Assembly (NCBI GenBank): GCA_027297485.1
Contig: JAPUHZ010000110.1
Coordinates: 1-15,584, forward strand
Direction: 5' to 3'
DNA length: 15,584 bases
Source of the DNA: Deltaproteobacteria bacterium
Lineage (GTDB): Bacteria; Desulfobacterota_B; Binatia; UBA9968
Shown here piece after piece: positions 1 through 6,743 of this stretch. The notes beneath the pieces were generated by a model. It saw only the letters and a list, made by a program, of their open reading frames with translations. It had not been told where the DNA came from and made no database searches. A program made the translations under genes and the position numbers. Each line of letters starts with the position of its first letter. Position 1 is the first letter of the stretch.

Positions 1-484
1 ATAAGTTCACTTCCCTAGCAATCTCAGCTAGATAACAGCGACCATTATTTTGCAATATAGAGAGAATTTTTATGTCTGTTCCATCGATCATGTTTACATT
101 CTTAAGTTAAACTCATCTTTTCCTAATCTTATTACGTTAATTTTGATACTATGTCAAGTATATTTAGCTAAAACACAAAATTTCCTTACTTTAGTGGATA
201 AAAACCGGTTTTACTTATTTCAGAGGAACGTTTAGAAACCTATGCAAAGCACCCCAAATCTACCACCTAATTTTGAAAAGTGAACGGATTTAGACGATTC
301 AAGAATTTTTGCTTCACCCGGTGAGCTACAGTGAAAAGCGAGCCTTGTACAGTTATTTTACGTACTTCTGAAAAGGAGGTGGTGAATCGAGGACAAATTG
401 CTTACTTTACATGTGGCTGGTATTACTATTGTCTGCGTACGTACTATGGTAAGTTTGAAATAAAAGAAAAAGTGAAAAGGCTAC
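1..484. other. AT-rich intergenic region downstream of dnaN
   Basis: No gene is supported here. The stretch is AT-rich. It contains a 12-bp palindrome (AAAACCGGTTTT, 201-212) and a purine-rich Shine-Dalgarno-like run (375-379, GGAGG) that no credible ORF follows. Short open frames exist (50-235 on the plus strand; 331-498 on the plus strand, 55 codons from GTG, running into the dnaN 3' end), but neither has a recognisable product. No recF or gyrB follows dnaN within the window, although many bacteria have them there. No convincing rho-independent terminator for dnaN was seen. Confidence 0.6.
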
Positions 485-1591
485 CTATAACCTCATAGGC
501 ATAAGAACATAGAGATACCCCTCGTCTTCTTGCTTTTTAATGAGACTGGGACTCAACTCATCCTTGATCTCAATATCTACATCTCCTCCACTCGTTAATA
601 CACCGAGGACATCGATAATATAACGAGCATTAAATCCAATGGCCAACTCTTTTCCATGATAGTCAACAGCAATCTCTTCAACTGCCTCTCCAAGGTCAGG
701 ATTATTAGCCGAGATTAACATCTGGTCTTCTTTAACTTCTACTTTAATTCCTTTATATCGCTCACTCGAAAGAATAGATACACGTCTCAGAGCCTGTAAA
801 AAACTATCCTGTTTGATTCTTACTGTGTAAGGGTTTCCTCTTGGTATTACTTTGTCGTAATCGGGAAAATCCCCATCTACGAGCCGCATGAATAGCTCAA
901 TGTTCCCCTTTGCCACCAAGACCATGTTTTCCTTAAACCCAATAGAAACCTCCCCTTCCTCTCCCTCCTCTAAAAGTTTCTTAAGCTCAACTAAACCCTT
1001 CCGTGGAAGATTCACTCCCTTTTCTAACCCAATAGATCCTATCTTTCTTTCTATAAATGCCAGCCGATGCCCATCCGTTGCAACCATACGAACATTATCA
1101 CCTTCACCTTGTTCTACAAAGACACCATTTAAGCTGCGGCGCGTCTCATCCGTAGAAACAGAAAAAATGGTCTTCTCAATCATCTCTCCTAACACACTTG
1201 TTCGCACAGGGAACAACTTCTCCCCTGTAAAGTTGGGAAACTGAGGAAACTCACGGGCATTCATACCCACGATTTTGAAAAACGATTTTCCACTCTTAAT
1301 TTCAACCCATTCATTTTCTAACCGCTTCAATTGAATTATTTCCTCCGGCGCCTCCCGCACAATTTCATATAGCTTTCTAGCATTCACACTCACCATACCT
1401 TCATAGGACACGATCCCATCCAGTCTTCCCCTAATACCGATCTCTAGATCAGTTGCTGTTACACGAATATCTCCCTTGCTAGATTCAATCAGCACATTGG
1501 CCAAAATAGGCATAGTGTTGCGTCGTTCAACAATGCTTTGTGCCCAATAAAGCGCTGCAAGAAAATTCTCTCGCTTAGCTTCGATTTGCAT
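485..1591 (-). CDS. dnaN: DNA polymerase III beta subunit (sliding clamp)
   Basis: Encodes the ring-shaped processivity clamp that tethers DNA polymerase III to DNA in the cytoplasm. The product is 368 residues, the usual length for the three-domain beta clamp. Family features visible: an N-terminal 'MQIEAKRENFLAALYWAQSI' helix, 'MPILANVLIES' at the start of domain 1, 'VATDGHRLAFIERKI' in the middle domain, 'DFPDYDKVIP' entering domain 3, and the C-terminal 'YLYVLMPMRL' (normally MPMRL), which closes the peptide-binding cleft. The ATG is preceded by a G-rich GGGGGAG. It lies downstream of dnaA on the same strand, the classic dnaA-dnaN order, with the likely unwinding site in the 219-bp gap. 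AT-rich, like dnaA and unlike the genes from hemL onward. Confidence 0.97.
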   Translation of the reverse strand: MQIEAKRENFLAALYWAQSIVERRNTMPILANVLIESSKGDIRVTATDLEIGIRGRLDGIVSYEGMVSVNARKLYEIVREAPEEIIQLKRLENEWVEIKSGKSFFKIVGMNAREFPQFPNFTGEKLFPVRTSVLGEMIEKTIFSVSTDETRRSLNGVFVEQGEGDNVRMVATDGHRLAFIERKIGSIGLEKGVNLPRKGLVELKKLLEEGEEGEVSIGFKENMVLVAKGNIELFMRLVDGDFPDYDKVIPRGNPYTVRIKQDSFLQALRRVSILSSERYKGIKVEVKEDQMLISANNPDLGEAVEEIAVDYHGKELAIGFNARYIIDVLGVLTSGGDVDIEIKDELSPSLIKKQEDEGYLYVLMPMRL

Positions 1592-1608
1592 AACTCCCCC
1601 TGTCTACT

Positions 1609-1655
1609 TCTATATAATATAAGTTAATAGTAGTAGTAATAGGCACTGTGGATAA
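1609..1655 (+). other. Probable oriC unwinding site: AT-rich stretch, DnaA-trios and DnaA box
   Basis: Reading right to left: a consensus DnaA box (TGTGGATAA, 1647-1655), a short GC-containing spacer (GCAC, 1643-1646), then six contiguous trinucleotides on the plus strand (TAA TAG TAG TAG TAA TAG, 1625-1642), then the AT-only run TATATAATATAA (1611-1622). Read 3' to 5' away from the box, the triplets are GAT, AAT, GAT, GAT, GAT, AAT. That matches the DnaA-trio motif 3'-(G/A)AT-5' described for the basal unwinding system of bacterial origins. In Bacillus subtilis the equivalent element is also between dnaA and dnaN. The arrangement is read directly; the function is inferred. Confidence 0.8.
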
Positions 1656-1768
1656 GAAGCAAAAAGCTAAAATAGGCAACTAATTTATGGCACTTGCTTG
1701 TGCTTAGTATTGTTTTGTTATTTCGACTTTATCACCCAAACCTATTAAAACAGCTCTCTCAAGGTGTT

Positions 1769-1777
1769 TTATTCACA
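1769..1777 (+). promoter_or_regulatory. DnaA box in the dnaA-dnaN gap
   Basis: TTATTCACA matches the relaxed consensus TTATNCACA exactly. It lies 113 bp from the box beside the DnaA-trios and on the opposite strand. A weaker one-mismatch candidate, TTATGAACA, is at 1790-1798, just beyond the dnaA stop codon. These would be the accessory DnaA sites of the dnaA-dnaN half of the origin. Confidence 0.6.
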
Positions 1778-1810
1778 TGAGTTCCCTTATTATGAACAGT
1801 TTATAGTCAG

Positions 1811-3130
1811 TTATCTTTTTAGGTTTCTTTCGAGTTTTTCTACGGTTGCTTGCATGTAGGGGTCTTCTTTTATTTTTTTCTCAATTGTTTTAGAGGCGTG
1901 AATTACTGTAGAATGATCCCTGCCCCCGAACATATTACCAATGCTGGGGAAAGACGTCGAGGTGTGTTTACGGCAGAGGTACATGGCTACTTGTCTTGGA
2001 AGGGCAATATTGCGTGTTCTTCTCTTTGCTTTTAACTCTCCTATCCTTACATTAAAGTAGTCACAGATCGTCTTTTGAATATTTTCGATTGTTACCTCTC
2101 TATGAACTCCTTTAAGGGTATTCTGTAGCACTTGTTTGGCTAAATCTACAGTTATTCCTACCTTTGTAAGAGAGGCAAAAGCTCCCAGGCGAGTCAGACA
2201 CCCCTCTAATTCCCTTACATTTGAAGTTATGTGAGAAGCAAGAAAAATGGCAACCTCGTGCGGCAATATGACTCCCTCTATTTCAGCCTTTTTTTGTAAA
2301 ATCGCTACTCGCGTCTCTAGATCGGGGGGTTGAATATCTGCAATTAAACCCCACTCAAAACGGTTCCTTAGGCGATCCTCTAAGCCGGCAATTTCCTTGG
2401 GGAACCTATCGGATGTGATAATAATTTGCTTGTGGGATTCATAAAGGGAGTTAAATGTATGAAAAAACTCCTCTTGAGTTCTTTCCTTACCGGCAATGAA
2501 TTGCACGTCGTCTAGTATTAATACGTCAACGCTACGAAATCGCCTTTTAAACTCATCCATCTTGTCCCTTCTAAGAGAGCCAATTAGCTCATTCATGAAG
2601 GACTCAGAACTAAGATAAATAACCTTCAGTGTCGGACGTTTAATTACTATTCTATGGCCAATTGCATTAATTAAATGAGTCTTGCCAAGGCCAACATCGC
2701 CATATATGAATAGAGGGTTATAATGCTCTCCGGGTTGGTTGGCTACAGCGAGAGAGGCCGCCTGAGCAAATTGGTTGCTGGCACCGACTACAAAATTTTC
2801 GAAGGTATACTTTTGAATAAGATTACTAACTCTCTGGGGCTTAAGTACCTCCTTGTCTTCTTTCTTTTCCACCGGCTTGTTTCTTTGTAACTGTTGGTTG
2901 ATGATTACCGAGACCTTCACAGGCCGATGAGACTGATTGCTGAGTGTCTCTCGAATTTGTATGAGGAAATGCTCGACGAGCCAATCACGGAAAAATTTAC
3001 TTGGCACTTCAAGGTTAATTCCTCCACCATCCCTTGGCCGTATCTGAATGGGCTTAATCCACGTTTCGTAGTTCTGGTTCCCCAGTTGCTCCCGAAGCTG
3101 TTTTAATGCCGCTTCCCACAGTTCATCCAT
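1811..3130 (-). CDS. dnaA: Chromosomal replication initiator protein DnaA
   Basis: AAA+ ATPase that binds DnaA boxes and melts the origin. Domains of the 439-residue product: domain I about 1-80, a short linker about 81-105, AAA+ domain about 106-330 with Walker A GDVGLGKTH (144-152), Walker B LILDD (204-208) and the 'GLEDRLRNRFEWGL' arginine-finger region (249-262), and DNA-binding domain IV ending with the signature GGRDHSTVIHA (402-412). The ATG at 3130 is preferred over an in-frame TTG nine bases upstream: the TTG would abut the GAGG ribosome-binding sequence, whereas the ATG sits 9 nt from it, and 'MDELWEAALKQL' is a typical DnaA N-terminus. Domain II is short. The upstream DnaA-box palindrome (3201-3224) suggests autoregulation. 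Confidence 0.97.
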   Translation of the reverse strand: MDELWEAALKQLREQLGNQNYETWIKPIQIRPRDGGGINLEVPSKFFRDWLVEHFLIQIRETLSNQSHRPVKVSVIINQQLQRNKPVEKKEDKEVLKPQRVSNLIQKYTFENFVVGASNQFAQAASLAVANQPGEHYNPLFIYGDVGLGKTHLINAIGHRIVIKRPTLKVIYLSSESFMNELIGSLRRDKMDEFKRRFRSVDVLILDDVQFIAGKERTQEEFFHTFNSLYESHKQIIITSDRFPKEIAGLEDRLRNRFEWGLIADIQPPDLETRVAILQKKAEIEGVILPHEVAIFLASHITSNVRELEGCLTRLGAFASLTKVGITVDLAKQVLQNTLKGVHREVTIENIQKTICDYFNVRIGELKAKRRTRNIALPRQVAMYLCRKHTSTSFPSIGNMFGGRDHSTVIHASKTIEKKIKEDPYMQATVEKLERNLKR

Positions 3131-3200
3131 GGCAACCAACCTCGCCGTATCGTATTACTGCCTGTCTTTTAAGAGAAGAGAACAAATAAGTTACAAACAG

Positions 3201-3224
3201 GGTTATCCACAGCTGTGGATAACC
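3201..3224. repeat. Perfect 24-bp palindrome of two inverted DnaA boxes
   Basis: TTATCCACA at 3203-3211 and TGTGGATAA at 3214-3222 are both exact consensus DnaA boxes. They are inverted, separated by the 2-bp GC at 3212-3213, and flanked by GG and CC, so the whole 24 bp is its own reverse complement. The site lies 71 bp upstream of the dnaA ATG. It probably forms the upstream half of a bipartite oriC and the autoregulatory operator of dnaA. Confidence 0.9.
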
Positions 3225-3229
3225 CGGAA

Positions 3230-3235
3230 ATCATA
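3230..3235 (-). promoter_or_regulatory. Possible dnaA -10 element
   Basis: Read on the minus strand, TATGAT matches TATAAT at five of six positions. The best -35 candidate, TTCAAT 18 bp upstream, is weak. If this is used, transcription would begin inside or next to the DnaA-box palindrome, so bound DnaA would block the promoter. Inference from position and similarity only. Confidence 0.3.
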
Positions 3236-3470
3236 AGAAAACAGCTACCTTACATTGAAGATAGAACACATTCATGAACAGAAACAATGTAACCAAGCAA
3301 TCTAGACAAGTACCGATCAGTGACAAAACAAAAAGTCGTCTGTCAAAGTTTAAAGTCAGCATTTCATGCCGTTCGGGTTTTTAACAACAGTAGCCGACAC
3401 GAGTGAAGATTTTTCTTCCGCAATTCTAACGTGAGAAGAACTTCATAGTCCTTTTCATTTTTCATTGCAA

Positions 3471-3496
3471 GGAAAAAATTTGGGAAAATTTTTTCC
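3471..3496. repeat. AT-rich 11-bp inverted repeat with 4-nt loop in the hemL leader
   Basis: The left arm GGAAAAAATTT (3471-3481) and right arm AAATTTTTTCC (3486-3496) are exact reverse complements around GGGA. The repeat ends 55 bp before the chosen hemL start. It could be an operator for a dimeric regulator, an mRNA hairpin, or part of the origin's AT-rich DNA; the sequence does not decide between these. Confidence 0.65.
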
Positions 3497-3551
3497 TACA
3501 AACCACAACAGCTTGACAAGTAGTAAGTGCGATGTTACGGAAAATTCAGTT

Positions 3552-4844
3552 ATGACCTCCCGAGAATCAAAAGAACTCTTCAAGCGTGCCCGACAAAGAA
3601 TCCCCGGAGGGGTTAACAGTCCTGTCCGCGCCTGGAAAGCTGTCGGTGGCTCCCCCTTATTTATCGCACGGGGAGAGGCAGCGTACGTCTTTGATGTAGA
3701 TGGGAAGAGATACATGGATTTTGTGGCTTCTTGGGGCCCGCTTATCCTAGGACATGCCCATCCCGAAATTGTGACCTCACTGAAAAGGGCTGTGAAAAAC
3801 GGGACAACATTTGGAGCCCCAACCAAAGGTGAAGTGGAGTTGGCGGAGTTAGTTTGTGGGCATGTTGCATCCATTGAAAAATTAAGGTTGGTGAGCTCCG
3901 GTACGGAAGCAGCGATGAGCACGCTTCGTCTAGCACGCGCCTTTACAAAGCGCAGTAAAATCGTCAAGTTTGACGGTTGCTACCACGGACATTTGGATGG
4001 GATGTTGGTCCGAGCAGGATCTGGGCCGGCCACTTTAGCTCTTCCGGATAGCTCCGGAGTCCCGCCTGCTTTTACGGCAGAGACCCTCGTGGTCCCTTTT
4101 AATAGCGTAGACGGCGTGGAGGCTGCTTTCCAAAAAGAACCTAGGACCATCGCTGCTGTTATTGTCGAACCTATCTGTGGGAATATGGGTGTGATTCCAC
4201 CCGCACCTCGCTTTTTACCTGCCCTTAGGGAAGTGACCCAAAGGCACGGGGCGCTTTTAATATTCGATGAGGTTATAACCGGGTTCCGCGTTCGCCCCGG
4301 GGGGGCACAGGAGCTCTACGGGGTTACACCGGATCTGACCTGTTTGGGGAAGATATTGGGTGGTGGGCTTCCGTTAGGGGCATTTGGAGGCAGGCAAGAG
4401 ATTATGGATCTTCTAGCCCCGGAAGGTCCAGTGTATCAGGCGGGTACGCTTTCCGGTAATCCCCTTGCCGTAACAGCTGGTCTCGTTACGCTGGAAGAAC
4501 TCGCGCGTAGCGGGGTCTACGAAACGCTGGAAGAGAAGGGGAAGGAGATTCAACAAGGGTTTCAGACTATTCTCGGCAGATATCACATTCCGAGTGTGGT
4601 CAACCGAGTTGGCTCCATGCTGACCCTCTTTTTTGGTGTGGAGCGGGTTCGGAATGCGGAAGAGGCGAGGCATTGTGATAAAAACCGCTTTGCACGTTTT
4701 TTCCACGGCATGCTTGAGCGTGGATTCTACTTCCCTCCGTCTCCTTTTGAGGCAGCCTTTATTTCTCTTGCCCATGGGGAAGGCGATTTGACAAAAGCCC
4801 TTCAGGCCTTTGAGGATTGGGCGCGAGAGGAGACGAAAGGTTGA
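3552..4844 (+). CDS. hemL: Glutamate-1-semialdehyde 2,1-aminomutase
   Basis: PLP enzyme that converts glutamate-1-semialdehyde to 5-aminolevulinate, the last step of the C5 route into heme and other tetrapyrroles. The 430-residue product from the ATG at 3552 has the normal family length and starts in the usual way ('SKELFKRARQRIPGGVNSPV'). Motifs seen: SSGTEAAMS (115-123, cofactor phosphate region), FDEVITGFR (238-246, with the pyridine-binding Asp239), and CLGKILGGGLPLGAFGG, with K267 as the Schiff-base lysine. The open frame extends 29 codons further upstream to 3465, but those residues are not family-like and cover the inverted repeat at 3471-3496. The ribosome-binding site is weak. It lies divergent from dnaA and 35 bp upstream of the F0 genes, so it may be co-transcribed with them. 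GC content is clearly higher than in dnaA/dnaN. Confidence 0.95.
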   Translation: MTSRESKELFKRARQRIPGGVNSPVRAWKAVGGSPLFIARGEAAYVFDVDGKRYMDFVASWGPLILGHAHPEIVTSLKRAVKNGTTFGAPTKGEVELAELVCGHVASIEKLRLVSSGTEAAMSTLRLARAFTKRSKIVKFDGCYHGHLDGMLVRAGSGPATLALPDSSGVPPAFTAETLVVPFNSVDGVEAAFQKEPRTIAAVIVEPICGNMGVIPPAPRFLPALREVTQRHGALLIFDEVITGFRVRPGGAQELYGVTPDLTCLGKILGGGLPLGAFGGRQEIMDLLAPEGPVYQAGTLSGNPLAVTAGLVTLEELARSGVYETLEEKGKEIQQGFQTILGRYHIPSVVNRVGSMLTLFFGVERVRNAEEARHCDKNRFARFFHGMLERGFYFPPSPFEAAFISLAHGEGDLTKALQAFEDWAREETKG

Positions 4845-4879
4845 CCCATCAACGTTTTCCGTGATAAATCATTTCAGGA

Positions 4880-5137
4880 ATGAGTGAAGAGGCAAGCCGT
4901 CTTAAAAAGAGAGGAGCTGATAAGGAAAACCCCCTTTTATTCAGAATGGCCAAGTACACCGCCATCGGCCTCCAGTTTCCCAGCATGGTTGCAGGTGGAT
5001 TTTTTTTGGGTTACCTGTTGGATCTATATTTTAATACCTCGCCCTGGCTGATGGCTATTCTTACCCTCCTAGCCCTGTTGGGTGGTTTTTTTCAGTTATT
5101 TAGATTGTTGAAGTACTTCTCCAAAAAGGAAGATTAG
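4880..5137 (+). CDS. atpZ: AtpZ/AtpI-family ATP synthase accessory protein
   Basis: Small 85-residue inner-membrane protein with a charged N-terminal tail and two predicted membrane helices (about residues 29-50 and 55-77). 'FPSMVAGGFFLGYLLDLYFNTSPW' is typical of the AtpZ/AtpI family: a glycine-rich first helix, then a DLYF/W turn. Members are encoded next to subunit a and c genes and are thought to help F0 assembly or Mg2+ uptake; that role is family knowledge and not visible here. AGGA directly abuts the ATG, too close for an ideal ribosome-binding site, so the start is likely but not certain. Its TAG is followed immediately by the GTG of the next gene, indicating coupled translation. Confidence 0.85.
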   Translation: MSEEASRLKKRGADKENPLLFRMAKYTAIGLQFPSMVAGGFFLGYLLDLYFNTSPWLMAILTLLALLGGFFQLFRLLKYFSKKED

Positions 5138-5527
5138 GTGAGCACGACTTCGCAAGCGTTTCCTATCTTTAAGATTGAGTTGTGGCATATTGCACTATTG
5201 TCAGGGCTGGCATTTGTCTTAGTCCCCTTCCAGATCCTTGATCCCTGGGGCTTATTCCTGGGTGGGCTATTCATGGGCTTAAATCTGCTCTTGCTAAGCT
5301 TGGGTATTCGCTGGGTCCTAACGCCTTTTTCGACTCAGGGCAGGGTTAGGGCAGGTATCGGGTTGCTCGTTTTGAAAATGGGAATGTTCCTGGCATTGCT
5401 GTCGTTTCTATTTTTTCGAGTCAAGTTGGATGCGCCTTCCTTTGCGGTAGGGGTCTCCTGCTTGCTCGCAGCGATTATCTTGGAGCGGCTTTGGACTTTA
5501 GGATCGAAAGGCAACTGCGAGAGATAA
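5138..5527 (+). CDS. atpI: ATP synthase subunit I (AtpI-like)
   Basis: A 129-residue, strongly hydrophobic protein with four predicted membrane segments (about residues 14-33, 36-60, 73-93 and 98-116). Length, topology and place immediately before atpB match the AtpI/ATP synthase I family, a chaperone-like factor for c-ring assembly in some bacteria. It starts with GTG directly after the TAG of the preceding gene (zero spacing) and ends three bases before the atpB ATG, so the F0 genes form a tight unit. Sequence conservation in this family is low, so the call rests mainly on topology and context. Confidence 0.82.
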   Translation: MSTTSQAFPIFKIELWHIALLSGLAFVLVPFQILDPWGLFLGGLFMGLNLLLLSLGIRWVLTPFSTQGRVRAGIGLLVLKMGMFLALLSFLFFRVKLDAPSFAVGVSCLLAAIILERLWTLGSKGNCER

Positions 5528-5530
5528 CTG

Positions 5531-6286
5531 ATGGAACATCCATTTACGTGGTATAATCTTCTCCCCCACTCGCTGCAGCTTTTTCTACCCCAGCACATCT
5601 TTTTTGCGCTTTTGGTGATGATATTTCTTGTGATTCTAGCAGCTGGGGCGCGGCGAGCCCTGATACGATCCAGTAATCCGGTGATTCCTGAAGAGGGTCT
5701 TGGCCTAAGGAATCTGATGGAAGTGCTGGTGGATTTCGTCGTGGGCCTGAGCGACAGTATCATGGGTAAAAAGGGAAGGAAATATGTCCCTTTATTTGGA
5801 ACCTTTTTTATCTTTATATTAGCGGCAAACCTATCTGGGCTACTCCCGGGCTTTTCTCCTCCCACCAACAACTTCAATATCACTTTTGGGCTGGGCTTGG
5901 TCTCGTTTGTCGCCTATAACACCTTTGGTTTTCGAGAACACGGGAAGGGGTATATCAAGCAGTTTATCGGGCCGATGACAAGTCTGCCTTCCACCCCGAA
6001 AAAGGTATTAAGTCTGTTGTTTGTCCCTATTTTGGTTGTTTCCGTAAGCTTTTTCTTTATTCTCGAGAGCATCTCGCATTTTGTAAGGCCCTTGTCGCTC
6101 GGACTACGGCTGTTTGGGAACATCTTTGGTGATCACTTGGTAGTGGAGATCTTCACCGAGTTGACCAAGGTTATTATTCCGGTGGCGTTCTACGTATTGG
6201 GGGCCTTGGTTTCTGTGATTCAGGCCTTTGTTTTTACACTTTTGAGTGTGATTTATGTTGCCATGGCGATAAGCCATGAGCATTAA
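5531..6286 (+). CDS. atpB: ATP synthase F0 subunit a
   Basis: Membrane stator subunit that forms the proton half-channels against the c-ring. The 251-residue product has about five to six membrane helices. The conserved block RPLSLGLRLFGNIFGDH carries the essential arginine (LGLRLFGN), and the last helix 'ALVSVIQAFVFTLLSVIYVAMAI' carries the conserved glutamine. 'NLSGLLPGFSPPTNNFNIT' is the standard second-helix region. It ends in HEH. Between atpI (3 bp upstream) and atpE (74 bp downstream). The F1 and b/delta subunit genes are absent here, so F1 must be encoded elsewhere, as in Geobacter-type genomes. Confidence 0.97.
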   Translation: MEHPFTWYNLLPHSLQLFLPQHIFFALLVMIFLVILAAGARRALIRSSNPVIPEEGLGLRNLMEVLVDFVVGLSDSIMGKKGRKYVPLFGTFFIFILAANLSGLLPGFSPPTNNFNITFGLGLVSFVAYNTFGFREHGKGYIKQFIGPMTSLPSTPKKVLSLLFVPILVVSVSFFFILESISHFVRPLSLGLRLFGNIFGDHLVVEIFTELTKVIIPVAFYVLGALVSVIQAFVFTLLSVIYVAMAISHEH

Positions 6287-6360
6287 GCGCACAGCGCAGC
6301 GGAAGAGGATGAGAGAGAGGAGGGTGAAAAGCGCTGATACGCTGGAAAGGAGAAATAGAT

Positions 6361-6690
6361 ATGAGGCAATTCATGTTTCTTTTGATTGTCGCGGCCTTGC
6401 TGGTGATCTTTTCTGATGTCGCCATGGCGGCTGAAGCTGAGGTGGCGGGGCAGACAGGGTCCATGACCAAGGCTTTCATTGCCTTGGGCTCAGGGTTGGC
6501 CATTGCGATCGCTGCATTTGGCGCTGCTCTGGGACAGGGACGCATGGCAGCGGCTGCAATGGAGAGCATCGGACGGAATCCCAGTGCCGCTGACAAGATC
6601 CAGCTACCGATGATTCTGGGGCTAGCCTTCATCGAGGCGCTGGCCATTTATGCCCTGATTATAGCCTTTGCCCTTCAGGGGAAAATATAG
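6361..6690 (+). CDS. atpE: ATP synthase F0 subunit c
   Basis: Rotor-ring proteolipid, 109 residues. An N-terminal hydrophobic leader (about 1-23, ending AMA-AEA) resembles a cleavable signal, giving a mature protein of about 86 residues with the usual two-helix hairpin. Helix 1 has the glycine/alanine packing motif and 'GQGRMAAAAMESIGRNP'; helix 2 'LGLAFIEALAIYALIIAF' carries the ion-binding glutamate. The glutamine (GQG) and tyrosine (AIY) also found in Na+ rings are present. However, the residue after the glutamate is Ala, not Ser/Thr, which favours H+ coupling. AAAGGAGA lies at good distance before the ATG. A terminator follows 13 bp after the stop. Confidence 0.96.
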   Translation: MRQFMFLLIVAALLVIFSDVAMAAEAEVAGQTGSMTKAFIALGSGLAIAIAAFGAALGQGRMAAAAMESIGRNPSAADKIQLPMILGLAFIEALAIYALIIAFALQGKI

Positions 6691-6703
6691 GCTGAGGGGT
6701 AAG

Positions 6704-6743
6704 AAAAAAAAGGGGGTAGGGATTTTTCTCTACCCCCTTTTTT
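6704..6743. terminator. Strong bidirectional rho-independent terminator
   Basis: GGGGGTAGGGA (6712-6722) pairs with TCTCTACCCCC (6727-6737), with one G-T wobble and a TTTT loop. The stem is extended by A-run/T-run pairing (6704-6711 with 6738-6743). The T-tract serves the plus strand and the A-tract gives U's on the minus strand. It therefore ends both the rightward atp operon and the leftward SAM hydrolase-protease-deaminase operon, and overlaps the deaminase stop codon. Confidence 0.93.

Larger units (their letters stand above)
3131..3551. other. dnaA-hemL divergent intergenic region (origin half and promoters)
   Basis: A 421-bp divergent region holding the palindromic DnaA-box pair (3201-3224), a possible dnaA -10 element (3230-3235) and an AT-rich inverted repeat in the hemL leader (3471-3496). 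An open frame continues upstream of the hemL start through part of it, but its residues are unlike HemL. No further consensus DnaA box was found by eye on either strand. Confidence 0.7.

Noticed and set aside
50..235. Plus-strand ORF of 61 codons
   Set aside because: AT-rich random-looking composition, no ribosome-binding site and no recognisable motif.
371..392. Resemblance of the minus strand to the 16S rRNA 3' end (CACCTCCTTTT)
   Set aside because: Only the anti-Shine-Dalgarno-like bases match and nothing upstream looks like 16S rRNA. Coincidence with a purine-rich run.
331..498. Plus-strand 55-codon GTG ORF running into the dnaN 3' end, with a GGAGG inside it
   Set aside because: The GGAGG is only 2 nt from the nearest in-frame GTG and poorly placed for any start, the product matches nothing I know, and it overlaps the end of dnaN. 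Not supported as a gene.
3320..3346. TTGACA on the minus strand at 3341-3346 as the dnaA promoter -35
   Set aside because: No -10-like hexamer occurs 16-18 bp downstream.
3465..3551. N-terminal extension of HemL by 29 residues
   Set aside because: The extra residues are not HemL-like, the product from 3552 has the family's normal length, and the extension would translate the inverted repeat at 3471-3496.
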